From contig NZ_JANZKV010000104.1 in assembly GCF_025060895.1 (NCBI RefSeq), positions 33,944 to 71,110 of the forward strand: a stretch of DNA of 37,167 nucleotides, written 5' to 3'. How positions within the stretch are numbered: position 1 is the first letter of the stretch; every line of letters starts with the position of its first letter. The position numbers and the translations under genes were made by a program. The notes under the pieces were generated by a model. That model searched no databases. It was not told the origin of the DNA and was given only the letters and a program-made list of their open reading frames with translations. Of this stretch, positions 8,069 to 17,363 are shown piece after piece. The stretch comes from Stieleria sedimenti. GTDB lineage: Bacteria > Planctomycetota > Planctomycetia > Pirellulales > Pirellulaceae.

Positions 8069-11062
8069 ATGGCAACTGTTCTCCCCACTCAATCTCAGTC
8101 TTCGGCCGGTGGTGACCCTGACTTCGGAAAGGTCAACGAGCAACACGGCTTGGAGTACGCGACGAGCGTTTTCGGCACGGCGCTGCGTGGCGGCCGACCC
8201 GGGCTGAAGGTCGATCCGGTCTTTTGCCCCGCCGACGGCAAGACCCCGTTTGCGACGACGCAGTGGGAACTGCGTTCGGCCTCGATCAAGGACGAAAATG
8301 GCAAGGCGCTGTTTGAGCAGCACAATTGCGAGGTGCCGGCCAAATGGAGCCAATTGGCGACCAACGTGGTCGTCAGCAAGTATTTTTACGGCGACCCCAA
8401 GAAGATGGAGGAGCGTGAGCGTTCGGTGCGTCAGTTGGTGCACCGCGTGACGCGGACGATCGCGGACTGGGGTTTGGCCGATGGCTACTTTGACACGCCC
8501 GCCGATGGCGAAAATTTCTATCGTGACCTGACCTGGTTGTGTCTGCATCAGCACGGTGCCTTCAACAGCCCGGTCTGGTTCAACGTCGGGCTGCATCAGC
8601 AATACGGCGTGACCGGTGCCAAGTGCAACTGGGCCTGGGACCGCACGGCCAATGAAACGTTCCAACCCGAGAACCCCTACGAGTTCCCGCAGGGCAGTGC
8701 GTGCTTCATCCAGGCTGTCGAAGACAACATGGAAGACATCATGCGTCTGGCCTGTGCCGAAGCGATGTTGTTCAAGTTCGGATCGGGAACGGGAACGGAC
8801 CTGTCGACGATCCGATCGTCGCGTGAAAAACTCTCCGGTGGCGGAACGCCGTCGGGCCCGTTGTCCTTCATGCGTGTCTATGACTCGATTGCCGGCGTGG
8901 TCAAAAGCGGCGGAAAGACGCGCCGCGCCGCCAAGATGCAATCGTTGAAAGTCTGGCACCCGGACATTCTGGAGTTCATCGAAAGCAAGTGGTCGGAAGA
9001 GAAGAAAGCGCATGCCCTGATCCGCGAAGGCTACGATTCGAACTTCAACGGCGAAGCCTACAGCAGTGTTTGCTTCCAGAACGCGAACCTGTCGGTCCGA
9101 TTGACCGACGATTACATGCACGCGGTCCGCGACGGCAAACGTTGGCAAACGCACTGGGTCTCGGACAAGGCATCCGGCGACGCACCGTCTTATGACGCCA
9201 AAGAACTGCTCAACAAGATGTCCGAGTGTGCCTGGCACTGTGGCGACCCCGGCGTCCAGTACGACACGACGATCAACAACTGGCACACCTGCCCCAACAG
9301 CGGCGCGATCAACGCATCCAACCCGTGCTCGGAATACATGTTCCTGGACAACACGGCTTGCAACCTGGCGTCGATCAATCTGATGAAGTTTGCCGGCAGC
9401 GACGGATCGTTCGACGTGGCACGGTTCCGTGCCGCCGCACGGTTGTTCTTCATCGCCCAGGAAATCCTGGTCGATCACGCCAGCTACCCGACCGAGCCGA
9501 TCGCTCGCAACAGCCACAAATTCCGCCCGCTGGGATTGGGTTACAGCAACCTGGGTTCGCTGATCATGTCGCGCGGCATGGCCTATGACTCCGATGCGGC
9601 ACGCGGGCTGTGCGGATCGCTGACGGCGTTGATGCACGGCGAAGCCAACCGCACCAGCGCCGAACTTGCCGGCGTCGTCGGGCCGTTTGACGGCTACAGT
9701 GAAAACGAAAAACCGATGCTCGGCGTGATGCGAATGCACCGCGAGGCCGCCGACAAGATCAACGACGAAGGCCCGGCGAACCTGAAGCAAGCCGCCCAAA
9801 AGCTGTGGGACGATGTCCTGGAGATCGGCGAACGTTATGGTTTCCGAAACGCCCAAGCGACCGTGCTGGCCCCGACCGGTACCATCAGCTTCATGATGGA
9901 CTGCGACACGACGGGTATCGAGCCGGACATCGCACTGGTGAAATACAAGCAGCTCGCCGGCGGCGGCATGCTAAAACTCGTCAACCAGACCGTCGCTGCG
10001 GCGCTGGAAAAACTCGGCTACACCGCCGATCAAATCGAGGCCATCCTGGCATTCATCGATGTCAACGATACGATCGAAGGTGCACCGGAACTGAAGACCG
10101 AACACCTGCCCGTGTTTGACTGTGCCTTCACCCCGGCCAATGGGGTTCGAAGTATTTCCTGGCGAGCCCACATCACGATGATGGCCGCCGCCCAACCGTT
10201 CCTCTCCGGAGCGATCAGCAAAACCGTCAACATGCCGCAGGACGTGACCCCGTCGGACATCGCCGATGCCTACTACTGGGGTTGGGAACTGGGACTCAAA
10301 GCGATTGCCATCTATCGCGACGGCAGCAAACAATCCCAGCCGCTGAACACGTCGTCCGACGAAGGCGAAGCGGCCAACGGCAAGCAAGTGATCACCAAGA
10401 CGGTCGAAAAAATCGTCTACAAGCCACGCCGCGAACGGTTGCCCGACACCCGCAGCAGCGTGACGCACAAGTTCACCATCGCCGGACACGAAGGTTATCT
10501 GTGCGTCGGTCAATATCCCGACGGACGACCGGGCGAAGTCTTCATCACGATGGCCAAAGAAGGTTCAACTGTCGGCGGCATCATGGATAGCTTCGGCACC
10601 GCGCTTTCGATCGCTCTGCAATACGGAGTCCCGCTCGAAGTGCTGGTCAACAAGTTCAGCCACACCCGGTTCGAACCGATGGGCCACACCAGCAATAAGG
10701 ACATCCGCATCGCCAAGAGCGTCGTGGACTACATCGCACGGTGGCTGGGGCTGACCTTCATGAGCAAGGATTCCAGCATCACCGCCGATCCGCTGCCGAC
10801 CGTGACCAGCGATCCGATCAACAGCGGCAACGGTCCCGAAGTCGCTGCCGCCGAGTCGTCGATCATGGCTTCCGAACGAGCCGGTATCCTGGCCAGCTTG
10901 AACGGAGGCAACGGCAACGGTCACAAAGAAGGAAACCGACAAGACCAGTTTGCCAGATTCCAAATCGACGCCCCGAGCTGCGACAACTGTGGCAGCATCA
11001 CGGTGCGGAACGGAAACTGCTACCTCTGTCACAACTGCGGTGCCAGCATGGGTTGCAGCTGA
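8069..11062 (+). CDS. nrdJ: Adenosylcobalamin-dependent (class II) ribonucleotide reductase
   Basis: The enzyme reduces ribonucleotides to deoxyribonucleotides for DNA synthesis, using an adenosylcobalamin-derived thiyl radical and needing no oxygen. At 997 residues the length suits the large class II form. Family motifs are visible: NSPVWFNVG, then GSACFIQ with the first redox cysteine, NPCSEYMFLDNTACNLASIN with the radical-site cysteine, FDCAF with the second redox cysteine, and ATVLAPTGTISFMMDCDTTG. A TSCPD-type domain follows (about residues 790-905, HKFTIAGHEGYLCVGQ). The C-terminus is a cysteine-rich ribbon (CDNCG, CYLCHNCG and a final GCS) that probably re-reduces the active site. A Gly/Asn-rich linker near 940-960 separates the ribbon. 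The start is the ATG at 8069, with a weak GGAG at 8053. A strong terminator follows, so it is probably monocistronic. Confidence 0.97.
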   Translation: MATVLPTQSQSSAGGDPDFGKVNEQHGLEYATSVFGTALRGGRPGLKVDPVFCPADGKTPFATTQWELRSASIKDENGKALFEQHNCEVPAKWSQLATNVVVSKYFYGDPKKMEERERSVRQLVHRVTRTIADWGLADGYFDTPADGENFYRDLTWLCLHQHGAFNSPVWFNVGLHQQYGVTGAKCNWAWDRTANETFQPENPYEFPQGSACFIQAVEDNMEDIMRLACAEAMLFKFGSGTGTDLSTIRSSREKLSGGGTPSGPLSFMRVYDSIAGVVKSGGKTRRAAKMQSLKVWHPDILEFIESKWSEEKKAHALIREGYDSNFNGEAYSSVCFQNANLSVRLTDDYMHAVRDGKRWQTHWVSDKASGDAPSYDAKELLNKMSECAWHCGDPGVQYDTTINNWHTCPNSGAINASNPCSEYMFLDNTACNLASINLMKFAGSDGSFDVARFRAAARLFFIAQEILVDHASYPTEPIARNSHKFRPLGLGYSNLGSLIMSRGMAYDSDAARGLCGSLTALMHGEANRTSAELAGVVGPFDGYSENEKPMLGVMRMHREAADKINDEGPANLKQAAQKLWDDVLEIGERYGFRNAQATVLAPTGTISFMMDCDTTGIEPDIALVKYKQLAGGGMLKLVNQTVAAALEKLGYTADQIEAILAFIDVNDTIEGAPELKTEHLPVFDCAFTPANGVRSISWRAHITMMAAAQPFLSGAISKTVNMPQDVTPSDIADAYYWGWELGLKAIAIYRDGSKQSQPLNTSSDEGEAANGKQVITKTVEKIVYKPRRERLPDTRSSVTHKFTIAGHEGYLCVGQYPDGRPGEVFITMAKEGSTVGGIMDSFGTALSIALQYGVPLEVLVNKFSHTRFEPMGHTSNKDIRIAKSVVDYIARWLGLTFMSKDSSITADPLPTVTSDPINSGNGPEVAAAESSIMASERAGILASLNGGNGNGHKEGNRQDQFARFQIDAPSCDNCGSITVRNGNCYLCHNCGASMGCS

Positions 11063-11091
11063 TCGGCATCCGGCAGAATCACCAAACGACG

Positions 11092-11125
11092 AAAGGCCCA
11101 CGCGAAAGGCGTGGGCCTTTTTTTT
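11092..11125 (+). terminator. Rho-independent terminator of nrdJ
   Basis: AAAGGCCCACGC (11092-11103) and GCGTGGGCCTTT (11109-11120) form a perfect 12-bp stem with the 5-base loop GAAAG, followed by a T-run to 11125. It begins 29 bp after the nrdJ stop. The A-run on the opposite side means it could also end transcription of yebC from the other strand. Confidence 0.93.
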
Positions 11126-11150
11126 GTTCGATGGTTCTCGGCGTGGGACC

Positions 11151-11271
11151 CAGTAGGGCATGCTGTGCATGCCGGGAATCTGCAACAGAAAACACCCATC
11201 GCGACTCGTTCCCAGGCTCCGTCTGGGAACGAGGGATTGCGTGACGCCGGCATGCACAGCATGCCCTACTG
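11151..11271. repeat. Nested inverted repeat between nrdJ and yebC
   Basis: A perfect 25-bp inverted repeat (11151-11175 against 11247-11271, containing GGGCATGCTGTGCATGCC) brackets a second hairpin. In that hairpin CTCGTTCCCAG (11205-11215) pairs perfectly with CTGGGAACGAG (11223-11233) around a 7-base loop. Each 25-bp arm is itself partly palindromic (GGCATGC). The layout of a hairpin inside a long inverted repeat, with no gene, fits a non-autonomous mobile element or REP-like cassette. Confidence 0.85.
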
Positions 11272-11280
11272 GATGAAGCA

Positions 11281-12027
11281 CTAATCGTCGCCCATCATCT
11301 CGTCGGTGATGTTCAGATTGGTGCTGACGTTTTGGACGTCATCATGGTCGTCCAACTGCTCGAGCAGCCGCATCGTTTTCTGTCCGGTGTCCGGATCGAC
11401 ATCGACGGTGGTTTGCGGGATCAGGGTGACTTGTTTGACCTCCGTCGCCAAATCGGCCGCTTCGAAGGCGTCCGCGAGCGCATCGAATGCGTCGGGTGAA
11501 CAGGTCACTTGCAGTTTTCCGTCGTCGGTCGCTTCGACGTCTTCGCCGCCGTGTTCGAGGGCGATCTCGGTGACGCGTTCTTCGTCGATCGATTCGGCGT
11601 CGAACACGAACAGCCCCTTGCGATCGAAGAGGTACGACACGCAACCTGTCTTGCCGAGTTCGCCACCGAGTTTGGAAAAGATGGAACGTAATTCCGGAGC
11701 GGTCCGATTGCGGTTATCGGTCAGGCTTTCGCACATGATCGCCACACCGCCGGGACCATAACCCTCGTAGACGACTTCTTCGACGCGATCGCCGCCCAGT
11801 TCGCCGGTTCCACGTTTGATCGCCCGAGTGATGTTGTCCTTGGGCATGCTGACGGCTTTGGCGTCATCGATCGCCTTGCGCAATTTGAAGTTTGCCGTCG
11901 GATCACCTCCGCCGCTCTGAGCGGCCATGATGATCGCCTTGCTCAGCTTACTCCAAAGTTTACCGCGGGCGGCATCCACACGACCTTTGCGGTGTTGAAT
12001 GTTCGCCCATTTCGAGTGACCTGCCAT
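11281..12027 (-). CDS. yebC: YebC/PmpR family protein
   Basis: This 248-residue protein has the standard length and the unmistakable opening AGHSKWANIQHRKGRVDAAR. The middle and C-terminal domains carry typical segments such as MPKDNITRAIKRGTGEL and YEGYGPGGVAIMCE. YebC-family proteins were described as transcriptional regulators; members have also been linked to translation, where they help ribosomes through difficult peptide stretches. The acidic C-terminus is usual. It is the last gene of the minus-strand translation cluster, 42 bp after the HhH-like gene. A translation role would fit the neighbours rbfA and infB, and the many Pro-rich repeat proteins in this region. That link is inferred. 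Confidence 0.95.
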   Translation of the reverse strand: MAGHSKWANIQHRKGRVDAARGKLWSKLSKAIIMAAQSGGGDPTANFKLRKAIDDAKAVSMPKDNITRAIKRGTGELGGDRVEEVVYEGYGPGGVAIMCESLTDNRNRTAPELRSIFSKLGGELGKTGCVSYLFDRKGLFVFDAESIDEERVTEIALEHGGEDVEATDDGKLQVTCSPDAFDALADAFEAADLATEVKQVTLIPQTTVDVDPDTGQKTMRLLEQLDDHDDVQNVSTNLNITDEMMGDD

Positions 12028-12069
12028 GACCGTGCTCGGAATCGAAGATTGAAAGAGGGATCGGAACGT

Positions 12070-13203
12070 CTAACGAGGTTTTCGCTTGGACAGTTTTCGG
12101 TTGGTGGATTTTTTGGTCGGCGTCGCCTTGGTGGCTGAGGACTTGGACGAACTGGCTGCCTTTTTGGATGTTTTCTTGGTGGTCGCGTCGGCGGATTCTT
12201 TGGCGTCGGACTTTTTGGCCGTCACCTTTTTCTTGGCGGTCTCTTTTGTTTCAGCTGACTTGTCGGCGCTTTTTTTTTCACCGCTCGATTTCTTCGCACT
12301 TGCGGGCTTGGCTTTACTCGCACCCGCGCCACCGCTGGCTGCCTTCGCATCGGACTTCGACGTCTTGGTCTTTGCGGGTTCGGACTTCGCCGCCCCCTTC
12401 TTGGCCGACTTTGCGGCCTTTGCCTGTTTGGCCGACTCGGCTTCGGCTTCCGCTTCTAGCTCCGCCGCCTTTTCATCGCGTCGTCGCTTCTTCACGCGAC
12501 GGATCGCGGCTTTCTTGCTCGCCTCCCACTCGTCGTATCGTTCCGAGGAGCCTTTGGCAACGGCATCGATCAATGTGCGGGCTTTCTTGTCGTTGTGGTC
12601 CATCAACAGATCCACGCCGGCCTGATGCAGCAGCGCGGAGAATTCGAGCGCCTTGTTTTTGGGGATCGCCCGTTCCAGCCCCGGGATTTTCCCGTCCGCG
12701 GCTTCGTTCTGCGATGCGATTCCGGTGGCCAACATGATCACCATCCCGGCGTAGTCGACCGGAATGGAGTGGCCTCCCAATCCATGTTGGATGGTGTAGC
12801 TGAGCACGAACGGCGTCATGACGGGCATCGATTCGAATCGTGCAACCGCCTTGCCCAAGTTTTCTTTCTTGAGGTGATCGAGATCGAACGCGTAAAATTC
12901 CTCGAACACGGCTTGCAGGATTTCTTTCAATCGCCGCGCCGTCTTGGCCGGGTCGGGCATTCCCGAAAGCACCTGTGTCAGTTCCGTGACCGTGGTCACG
13001 CGGACTTCGTTCCAGTCGAAGAATTCCTGTTCGCACTTGGCCAGCCCTTCGTCGGCCAGGTCATAGGGCGCATCCTGAAGCAAACAGGCGTACAAGAGAT
13101 GTTCGAGCAGCGGACGAGAGGGTTGAGATGGTGGAAGCGTGTACTTCTTCTTCAACTCGGTATGCAGCTTGGTGATCAGCTTGGCTCGGTTGCTTGCAGC
13201 CAT
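12070..13203 (-). CDS. Degenerate HhH-glycosylase-like protein with histone-H1-like tail
   Basis: This is a 377-residue protein in two parts. Residues about 30-200 resemble the helical core of endonuclease III/HhH-GPD glycosylases. The SMPVMTPFVLSYTIQHGLGG stretch (125-144) and PVDYAG (148-153) line up with the helix-hairpin-helix and the VDTHV catalytic aspartate. By eye D150 is kept, but the catalytic lysine of the KTA motif is replaced and no iron-sulfur cysteine cluster follows. Residues about 235-377 are a Lys/Ala/Ser/Thr-rich tail with many KK pairs, like histone H1 or AlgP-type proteins, likely to bind nucleic acid without sequence specificity. I start at the ATG at 13203 because upstream sequence reads as noncoding. 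It sits between rbfA and yebC. The fold call is moderate; repair activity is doubtful and a nucleoid or RNA-binding role is possible. Confidence 0.7.
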   Translation of the reverse strand: MAASNRAKLITKLHTELKKKYTLPPSQPSRPLLEHLLYACLLQDAPYDLADEGLAKCEQEFFDWNEVRVTTVTELTQVLSGMPDPAKTARRLKEILQAVFEEFYAFDLDHLKKENLGKAVARFESMPVMTPFVLSYTIQHGLGGHSIPVDYAGMVIMLATGIASQNEAADGKIPGLERAIPKNKALEFSALLHQAGVDLLMDHNDKKARTLIDAVAKGSSERYDEWEASKKAAIRRVKKRRRDEKAAELEAEAEAESAKQAKAAKSAKKGAAKSEPAKTKTSKSDAKAASGGAGASKAKPASAKKSSGEKKSADKSAETKETAKKKVTAKKSDAKESADATTKKTSKKAASSSKSSATKATPTKKSTNRKLSKRKPR

Positions 13204-13312
13204 CGTTTTTGTGGTTAGGGAAATTGTGTTTGCGGAAGTTGCGGCGTACGTTGAATCGCTGCGTCGCAGTCTTATCGGAGTGGAAGGTCTTGGTAGGTGC
13301 TGGCCGCGAGAA

Positions 13313-13759
13313 TCACGAAGATTCTGTGACACCGCTGTCCGCAGCGGGGGGATCGCCGTCGGCCGGCGTCACCTCGCCGTCGTGTTCATCAATCGCTGCC
13401 GGCGAATCGCCCTGTTGTTCACGGCGAATCTTGCCCAGTAACTCGCCGACGACCATGGCGTTTTCCATGCCTCGGTTGAGTTCAAACTGCAGGCGGGGCG
13501 TGTAGCGGGTGTCGATCCGGTTGGCGATCTTGGACTGCAGAAAACCGGCCGAGTTTTGCAACCCCCGCAACGAGAGTTGTTTCTGCGCTTCGTCTCCCAT
13601 CACGCTGATCGAAACCGTGGCTTCGCGCATGTCGGGAGTCACCTCGACACCGATCACGGTCACGTCCTTGACGCGTGGATCTCTAATTTCGGTCAAGATA
13701 GCCGACGCGACGACCTCGCGGATCGCTTCGGCGGCTTTCAACATTCGACGACTGGTCAC
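13313..13759 (-). CDS. rbfA: Ribosome-binding factor A
   Basis: RbfA matures the 30S subunit by assisting 16S rRNA 5'-end processing. The protein opens with TSRRMLKAAEAIREVVASAI, has ILTEIRDPRVKDVTVIGVEVT and ends its KH-like core with RLQFELNRGMENA. I start at the GTG at 13759 because it restores the usual M-x-SRR opening, and an AGG lies eight bases upstream; the open frame continues upstream without homology. The 148 residues include a C-terminal acidic extension of about 35 residues (Asp/Glu/Pro/Ala) beyond the core. It lies 101 bp downstream of infB, in the conserved nusA-infB-rbfA order. Confidence 0.93.
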   Translation of the reverse strand: MTSRRMLKAAEAIREVVASAILTEIRDPRVKDVTVIGVEVTPDMREATVSISVMGDEAQKQLSLRGLQNSAGFLQSKIANRIDTRYTPRLQFELNRGMENAMVVGELLGKIRREQQGDSPAAIDEHDGEVTPADGDPPAADSGVTESS

Positions 13760-13860
13760 GATGAGCCTGAGCGGGGAAAAAACGATAGAAACGGTAGCTG
13801 GACTTCTCGATCGACTCGGCCGCGGCAATCATCCCACGACCTGGTCGATAGGGATCTGGA

Positions 13861-16800
13861 TCAATCCAACGTTCGGGCCACTTCTTCGATTCGGTACGCT
13901 TCCAACACGTCGTCCTGTTTGACGTCGTTGAAACCTTGCAAACGAATCCCGCACTCCATTCCACGCGGCACTTCTTTGACGTCTTCTTTGATACGTCGCA
14001 GCGAATCCAGGCCATAATCGCCGATCGTTCGACCGTCGCGATTGACGCGGATTCGGCAACCGCGTTGGATGGAACCTTGCGCGACGTAGCAACCGGCGAT
14101 CGTCCCGACGCGGCTGATCGAAAAGACTTGCTTGACGAGTGCACGTCCGAGTTCGACGACGCGTTCTTCCGGTTTCAGCCGGCCTTCGATCATCGCCCGA
14201 ATGTCATCGGTCAACTTGTAGATCACGTCGTAACGGCGAATCTGGACGCCGCGTTCATCGGCCAACGAACGAGCCTGCTCGTCGGGAATCACGTTGAATC
14301 CCAGGATGACCGCCTCCGACGCACTGGCCAAGGTCACATCGGCCAGGGTGATCCCGCCGACGCTTCGTTGCAGCACTTTGATCTCGACTTCGGGATGATC
14401 GAACTTGCTGAGCTCTTTGTCGATCGCTTCCAGCGAGCCTTTCACGTCGGCACGAATGATGACGTTCAGCTTGACTTTCTCGTCGCTGACGCCCAGTCGT
14501 CCGCCTTGCAGCATCTCTTGGAAGTTCTCGAACGAAACCGCCGTGGTATTCCCCGACAGCGATTGACGGCTGGACGCATCGGCCCGCGTGGCCGCGATTT
14601 CGCGGGCATCGGTGATGTCCTCCAGCACGTGGAACCGGTCGCCCGCACCTGGCGGTTCTTCCAATCCCATCACGTTGACCGGTGTGCTCGGCCCGGCTTC
14701 GGTGATCGCTGCGCCGGTCAACGGATTGCTCATCGCACGCACGCGACCGTAGGTCGGTCCGCAAACCACGATATCGCCGACTCGCAGCGTACCGTTTTGC
14801 ACGACCAACTTGGCAACCACACCGCGGTCGCCCTGTTGCTCGGATTCCAAACAGACGCCCAGGGCGTTGCGATCGGGGTTGGCCGAGTATTCGTTCAACT
14901 CGGCGATCGTCAGCAGCGTTTCGAGCAAGTCGTCCATGCCGGCACCGGTGATCGCACTGGTCGGCACGACTTCCACGTCGCCGCCCCACTCGCTGGGTGT
15001 CAACTGATGTTCGGTCAACTGCGTCATCACGCGGTTTGCGTCGACGCCTTCCAAGTCGATCTTATTGAGCGCGACGACAATCGGCACCTCCGCCGCTTTG
15101 GCGTGGCTGATCGCCTCTTCGGTCTGGGGCATGATCCCGTCGTCGGCAGCCACCACGAGCACGGCGATGTCGGTGACGTTGGCACCACGCGCCCGCATTT
15201 CGGTGAACGCTTCGTGACCCGGCGTATCGACAAAGGTGATACTGCGGCCGTCTTTTTCGATTTCATAGGCACGGATGTGCTGGGTGATCCCGCCGGCTTC
15301 GCCGCTGACCACGTTGATGCCAATCAAGTAGTCCAACAGACTGGTTTTTCCGTGGTCGACGTGCCCCAAGAACGTCACGATCGGTGGGCGCGTCACGAGC
15401 GCGTCCGGATCGTCGGCCAGCTCTTCGATTTCCGTGATCAACTCGTCTTCGAGCGTCTCGGATTCTTTCAGCTGAAGCTCGAGATCCAACTCAGCCGCGA
15501 TCAGTTCGGCGGTCTCAAATTCCAATTCGGCGTTGATATTGGCCATGATGCCCATGCCCATCATCGCTTTGAGCACTTGGGCGACACCGATACTGGCCGC
15601 TTCGGAGAAACTGCGGACGGTACACGGCAGCTCGATTTGAACCGGTTCCTTCCGCGGTGCGGCGGTATTGGTGCCTTTGTGCTGCAACGTGCGGCGTTGG
15701 CCACGATTGTCGTCACGCCCGTACGACCGCGAGAAATCTCCCGATCGTCGGCGTTTGCCGCTGCGGTCCTGGCGGACTCCCGCCATGCCCGACAGGCCTT
15801 TCTTGCGGGGCTTCTCTTCTTCTTCGACGCCCCGCTTGCCTTTCTCGGTAAACCCGGACAGGCCACCACGTTTTCCGGCTGGACGTTTCGATTCGTCGGA
15901 CTCGGCGGCCAGTTTTTCCAGCGGCGCCTTCATCCCCTGTTTGTGACCGGCGATCAGATCGGGACTGAGCTTGATTTCCGGTTTTTGAGCCTTCTGCTCT
16001 CCCTTGCCCTTTGCGGGGATCTCCGGAGGTGCATCGGGCAGCGACGCCAGATTGACCGCAATCCGCGGCTCGCGACGCTTGGGCTTTGACTCGCCCTTCT
16101 TTCCTTCGCCGCCGGCGCTGGCACGTTTATCCAACGAGCGCACACGTCCGGCACCCGCATTTCCACGAACGGCCAGTGGACCGGCGGGACGATCGGACAG
16201 CGGAGTCCGCACGGGCCCCGAGGGCCGCTCCGGCGAGGCGGGCTTGGCAGGCGGCGATGCGTCGGGTTTTCGCGTCGGGGGCTCGGGCTGACGCGCGGCC
16301 GGTTTCTCGGCGGTAGCGGGCTTCGACGGCGGTTGGGACGGGGCCGCCGGCGACTTGGGCGAACTGGGCGAACCGGGTTCTTTGCCGCGGGCGATTCGTG
16401 CGGACAAACCACCGCTTCGCCGACTGGTCGCCGGCAACCGCACATCGGGCGTTTGGGCCGGCGTCTCTTCGCCGGCCGGAGCCTTGGGCTCTTCCACGGG
16501 CGGCAACGGAGCGGGCGCACGGACCTTGGGTTCTGTCTTGGCGGGCGGCTTGGATTCCGACGGAGCCTTCGCTGCTCCGCCGCCGGCCTTGGAAGCGGCC
16601 TTGAGATTCACTGGCTTCCGTTCCGGGCGCACGGCCTCGCGGACGGCGACGGGCTTGCTTTCTTTGACTGCCGTCGCGGTTGAAGCCGGAGCGGCTGCTT
16701 TTGCCGTCTCTGCACCACCACTTAGATGATCGCGCACACGTTGGGCTTCGTCATCGGTTAGACTGGCAAGCGCCGAGCCCTTTCCGGTGATTCCAACTTT

Positions 16801-16869
16801 CTTAACGAGATCAACCAGATCTTTACTATCGAGATTAAGTTCTTTTGCGAGCGCGTAAATGCGTGCCAC
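13861..16869 (-). CDS. infB: Translation initiation factor IF-2
   Basis: IF-2 is the GTPase that brings initiator tRNA to the ribosome and promotes subunit joining. The N-terminus has the IF2-N fold ([20 protein letters not shown]). A long Pro/Ala/Lys/Arg-rich linker of about 400 residues follows. The G domain starts near residue 505 with GHVDHGKTS, then DTPGHEAF and NKIDLEG, followed by the usual domains II to IV. I prefer the GTG at 16869: AGGA lies ten bases upstream and the product begins [11 protein letters not shown]. The TTG at 16878 has the same AGGA almost touching it, so it is a weaker start. The gene has 1002 residues on this choice, long because of the linker. nusA lies 494 bp upstream; rbfA follows. 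Confidence 0.97.
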   Translation of the reverse strand: MARIYALAKELNLDSKDLVDLVKKVGITGKGSALASLTDDEAQRVRDHLSGGAETAKAAAPASTATAVKESKPVAVREAVRPERKPVNLKAASKAGGGAAKAPSESKPPAKTEPKVRAPAPLPPVEEPKAPAGEETPAQTPDVRLPATSRRSGGLSARIARGKEPGSPSSPKSPAAPSQPPSKPATAEKPAARQPEPPTRKPDASPPAKPASPERPSGPVRTPLSDRPAGPLAVRGNAGAGRVRSLDKRASAGGEGKKGESKPKRREPRIAVNLASLPDAPPEIPAKGKGEQKAQKPEIKLSPDLIAGHKQGMKAPLEKLAAESDESKRPAGKRGGLSGFTEKGKRGVEEEEKPRKKGLSGMAGVRQDRSGKRRRSGDFSRSYGRDDNRGQRRTLQHKGTNTAAPRKEPVQIELPCTVRSFSEAASIGVAQVLKAMMGMGIMANINAELEFETAELIAAELDLELQLKESETLEDELITEIEELADDPDALVTRPPIVTFLGHVDHGKTSLLDYLIGINVVSGEAGGITQHIRAYEIEKDGRSITFVDTPGHEAFTEMRARGANVTDIAVLVVAADDGIMPQTEEAISHAKAAEVPIVVALNKIDLEGVDANRVMTQLTEHQLTPSEWGGDVEVVPTSAITGAGMDDLLETLLTIAELNEYSANPDRNALGVCLESEQQGDRGVVAKLVVQNGTLRVGDIVVCGPTYGRVRAMSNPLTGAAITEAGPSTPVNVMGLEEPPGAGDRFHVLEDITDAREIAATRADASSRQSLSGNTTAVSFENFQEMLQGGRLGVSDEKVKLNVIIRADVKGSLEAIDKELSKFDHPEVEIKVLQRSVGGITLADVTLASASEAVILGFNVIPDEQARSLADERGVQIRRYDVIYKLTDDIRAMIEGRLKPEERVVELGRALVKQVFSISRVGTIAGCYVAQGSIQRGCRIRVNRDGRTIGDYGLDSLRRIKEDVKEVPRGMECGIRLQGFNDVKQDDVLEAYRIEEVARTLD

Positions 16870-17363
16870 TGGGTCCAAATCCTGTCAAATTGGGCGGAAC
16901 CTGCCATGCCTCTCGTGCATTGCATGCTTTTCTCATGGCGGCGTTCCAAATATTTTTCTGCAAAGGTCACATAAAAAGCTCCTCCATCGGCCGGGTATCA
17001 GCACACGCATCGGACGCCAGGCGCCAAGCATGCAACCGTACCAAGTCTCCATCTGACGCGGTGAAAGGTTAGACCGCGATAGGATGAAACGGGGCAGACC
17101 GGGATGGTTTTCGTCTTTCAGTTAATGGTGGAGTCACAGAGAGCAAATCGCCGTGACCCGCGTTGGAAGCAAAGGATAGCGAAAAAACACGTCTTCGCAG
17201 AGGTCTGACCTGGGGGCAAGAGTAGATTTCACTCGACTTTTTCCCCCGGCCACCGCTCGTGTGCCTCCACCAAGCGGCGTTTCGTGTCAGCCGAGCACAC
17301 CCGCGACGGGTTTCGAGGCCCGATCGCAACCGTTCAGGCTGACTCCAGCAATTCGGCAAAACG
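16870..17363 (-). other. Gap between nusA and infB
   Basis: These 494 bases are unusual because nusA and infB are generally tightly linked, often with a ylxR gene between them. I find no YlxR-like sequence. A 96-codon frame at 17069-17359 (TTG start, Arg/Ser/Cys-rich) looks like noise. A clean GGAGG (complement at 16981-16985) precedes an ATG-TGA start-stop pair at 16967-16972 and an overlapping GTG at 16970. That GTG opens a 70-codon frame running into infB in another frame. This could be a leader peptide or chance. Confidence 0.4.

Noticed and set aside
8063-9856. A minus-strand open frame of 597 codons opposite nrdJ
   Set aside because: It is antisense to a full-length class II reductase and has shadow-like composition.
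13936-16089. A plus-strand open frame of 717 codons opposite infB
   Set aside because: infB on the minus strand has complete IF-2 motifs; the opposite frame is a GC-driven shadow without recognisable domains.
17069-17359. A 96-codon minus-strand frame directly after nusA, considered as ylxR
   Set aside because: It starts with TTG, lacks YlxR motifs and has Arg/Ser-rich shadow composition.
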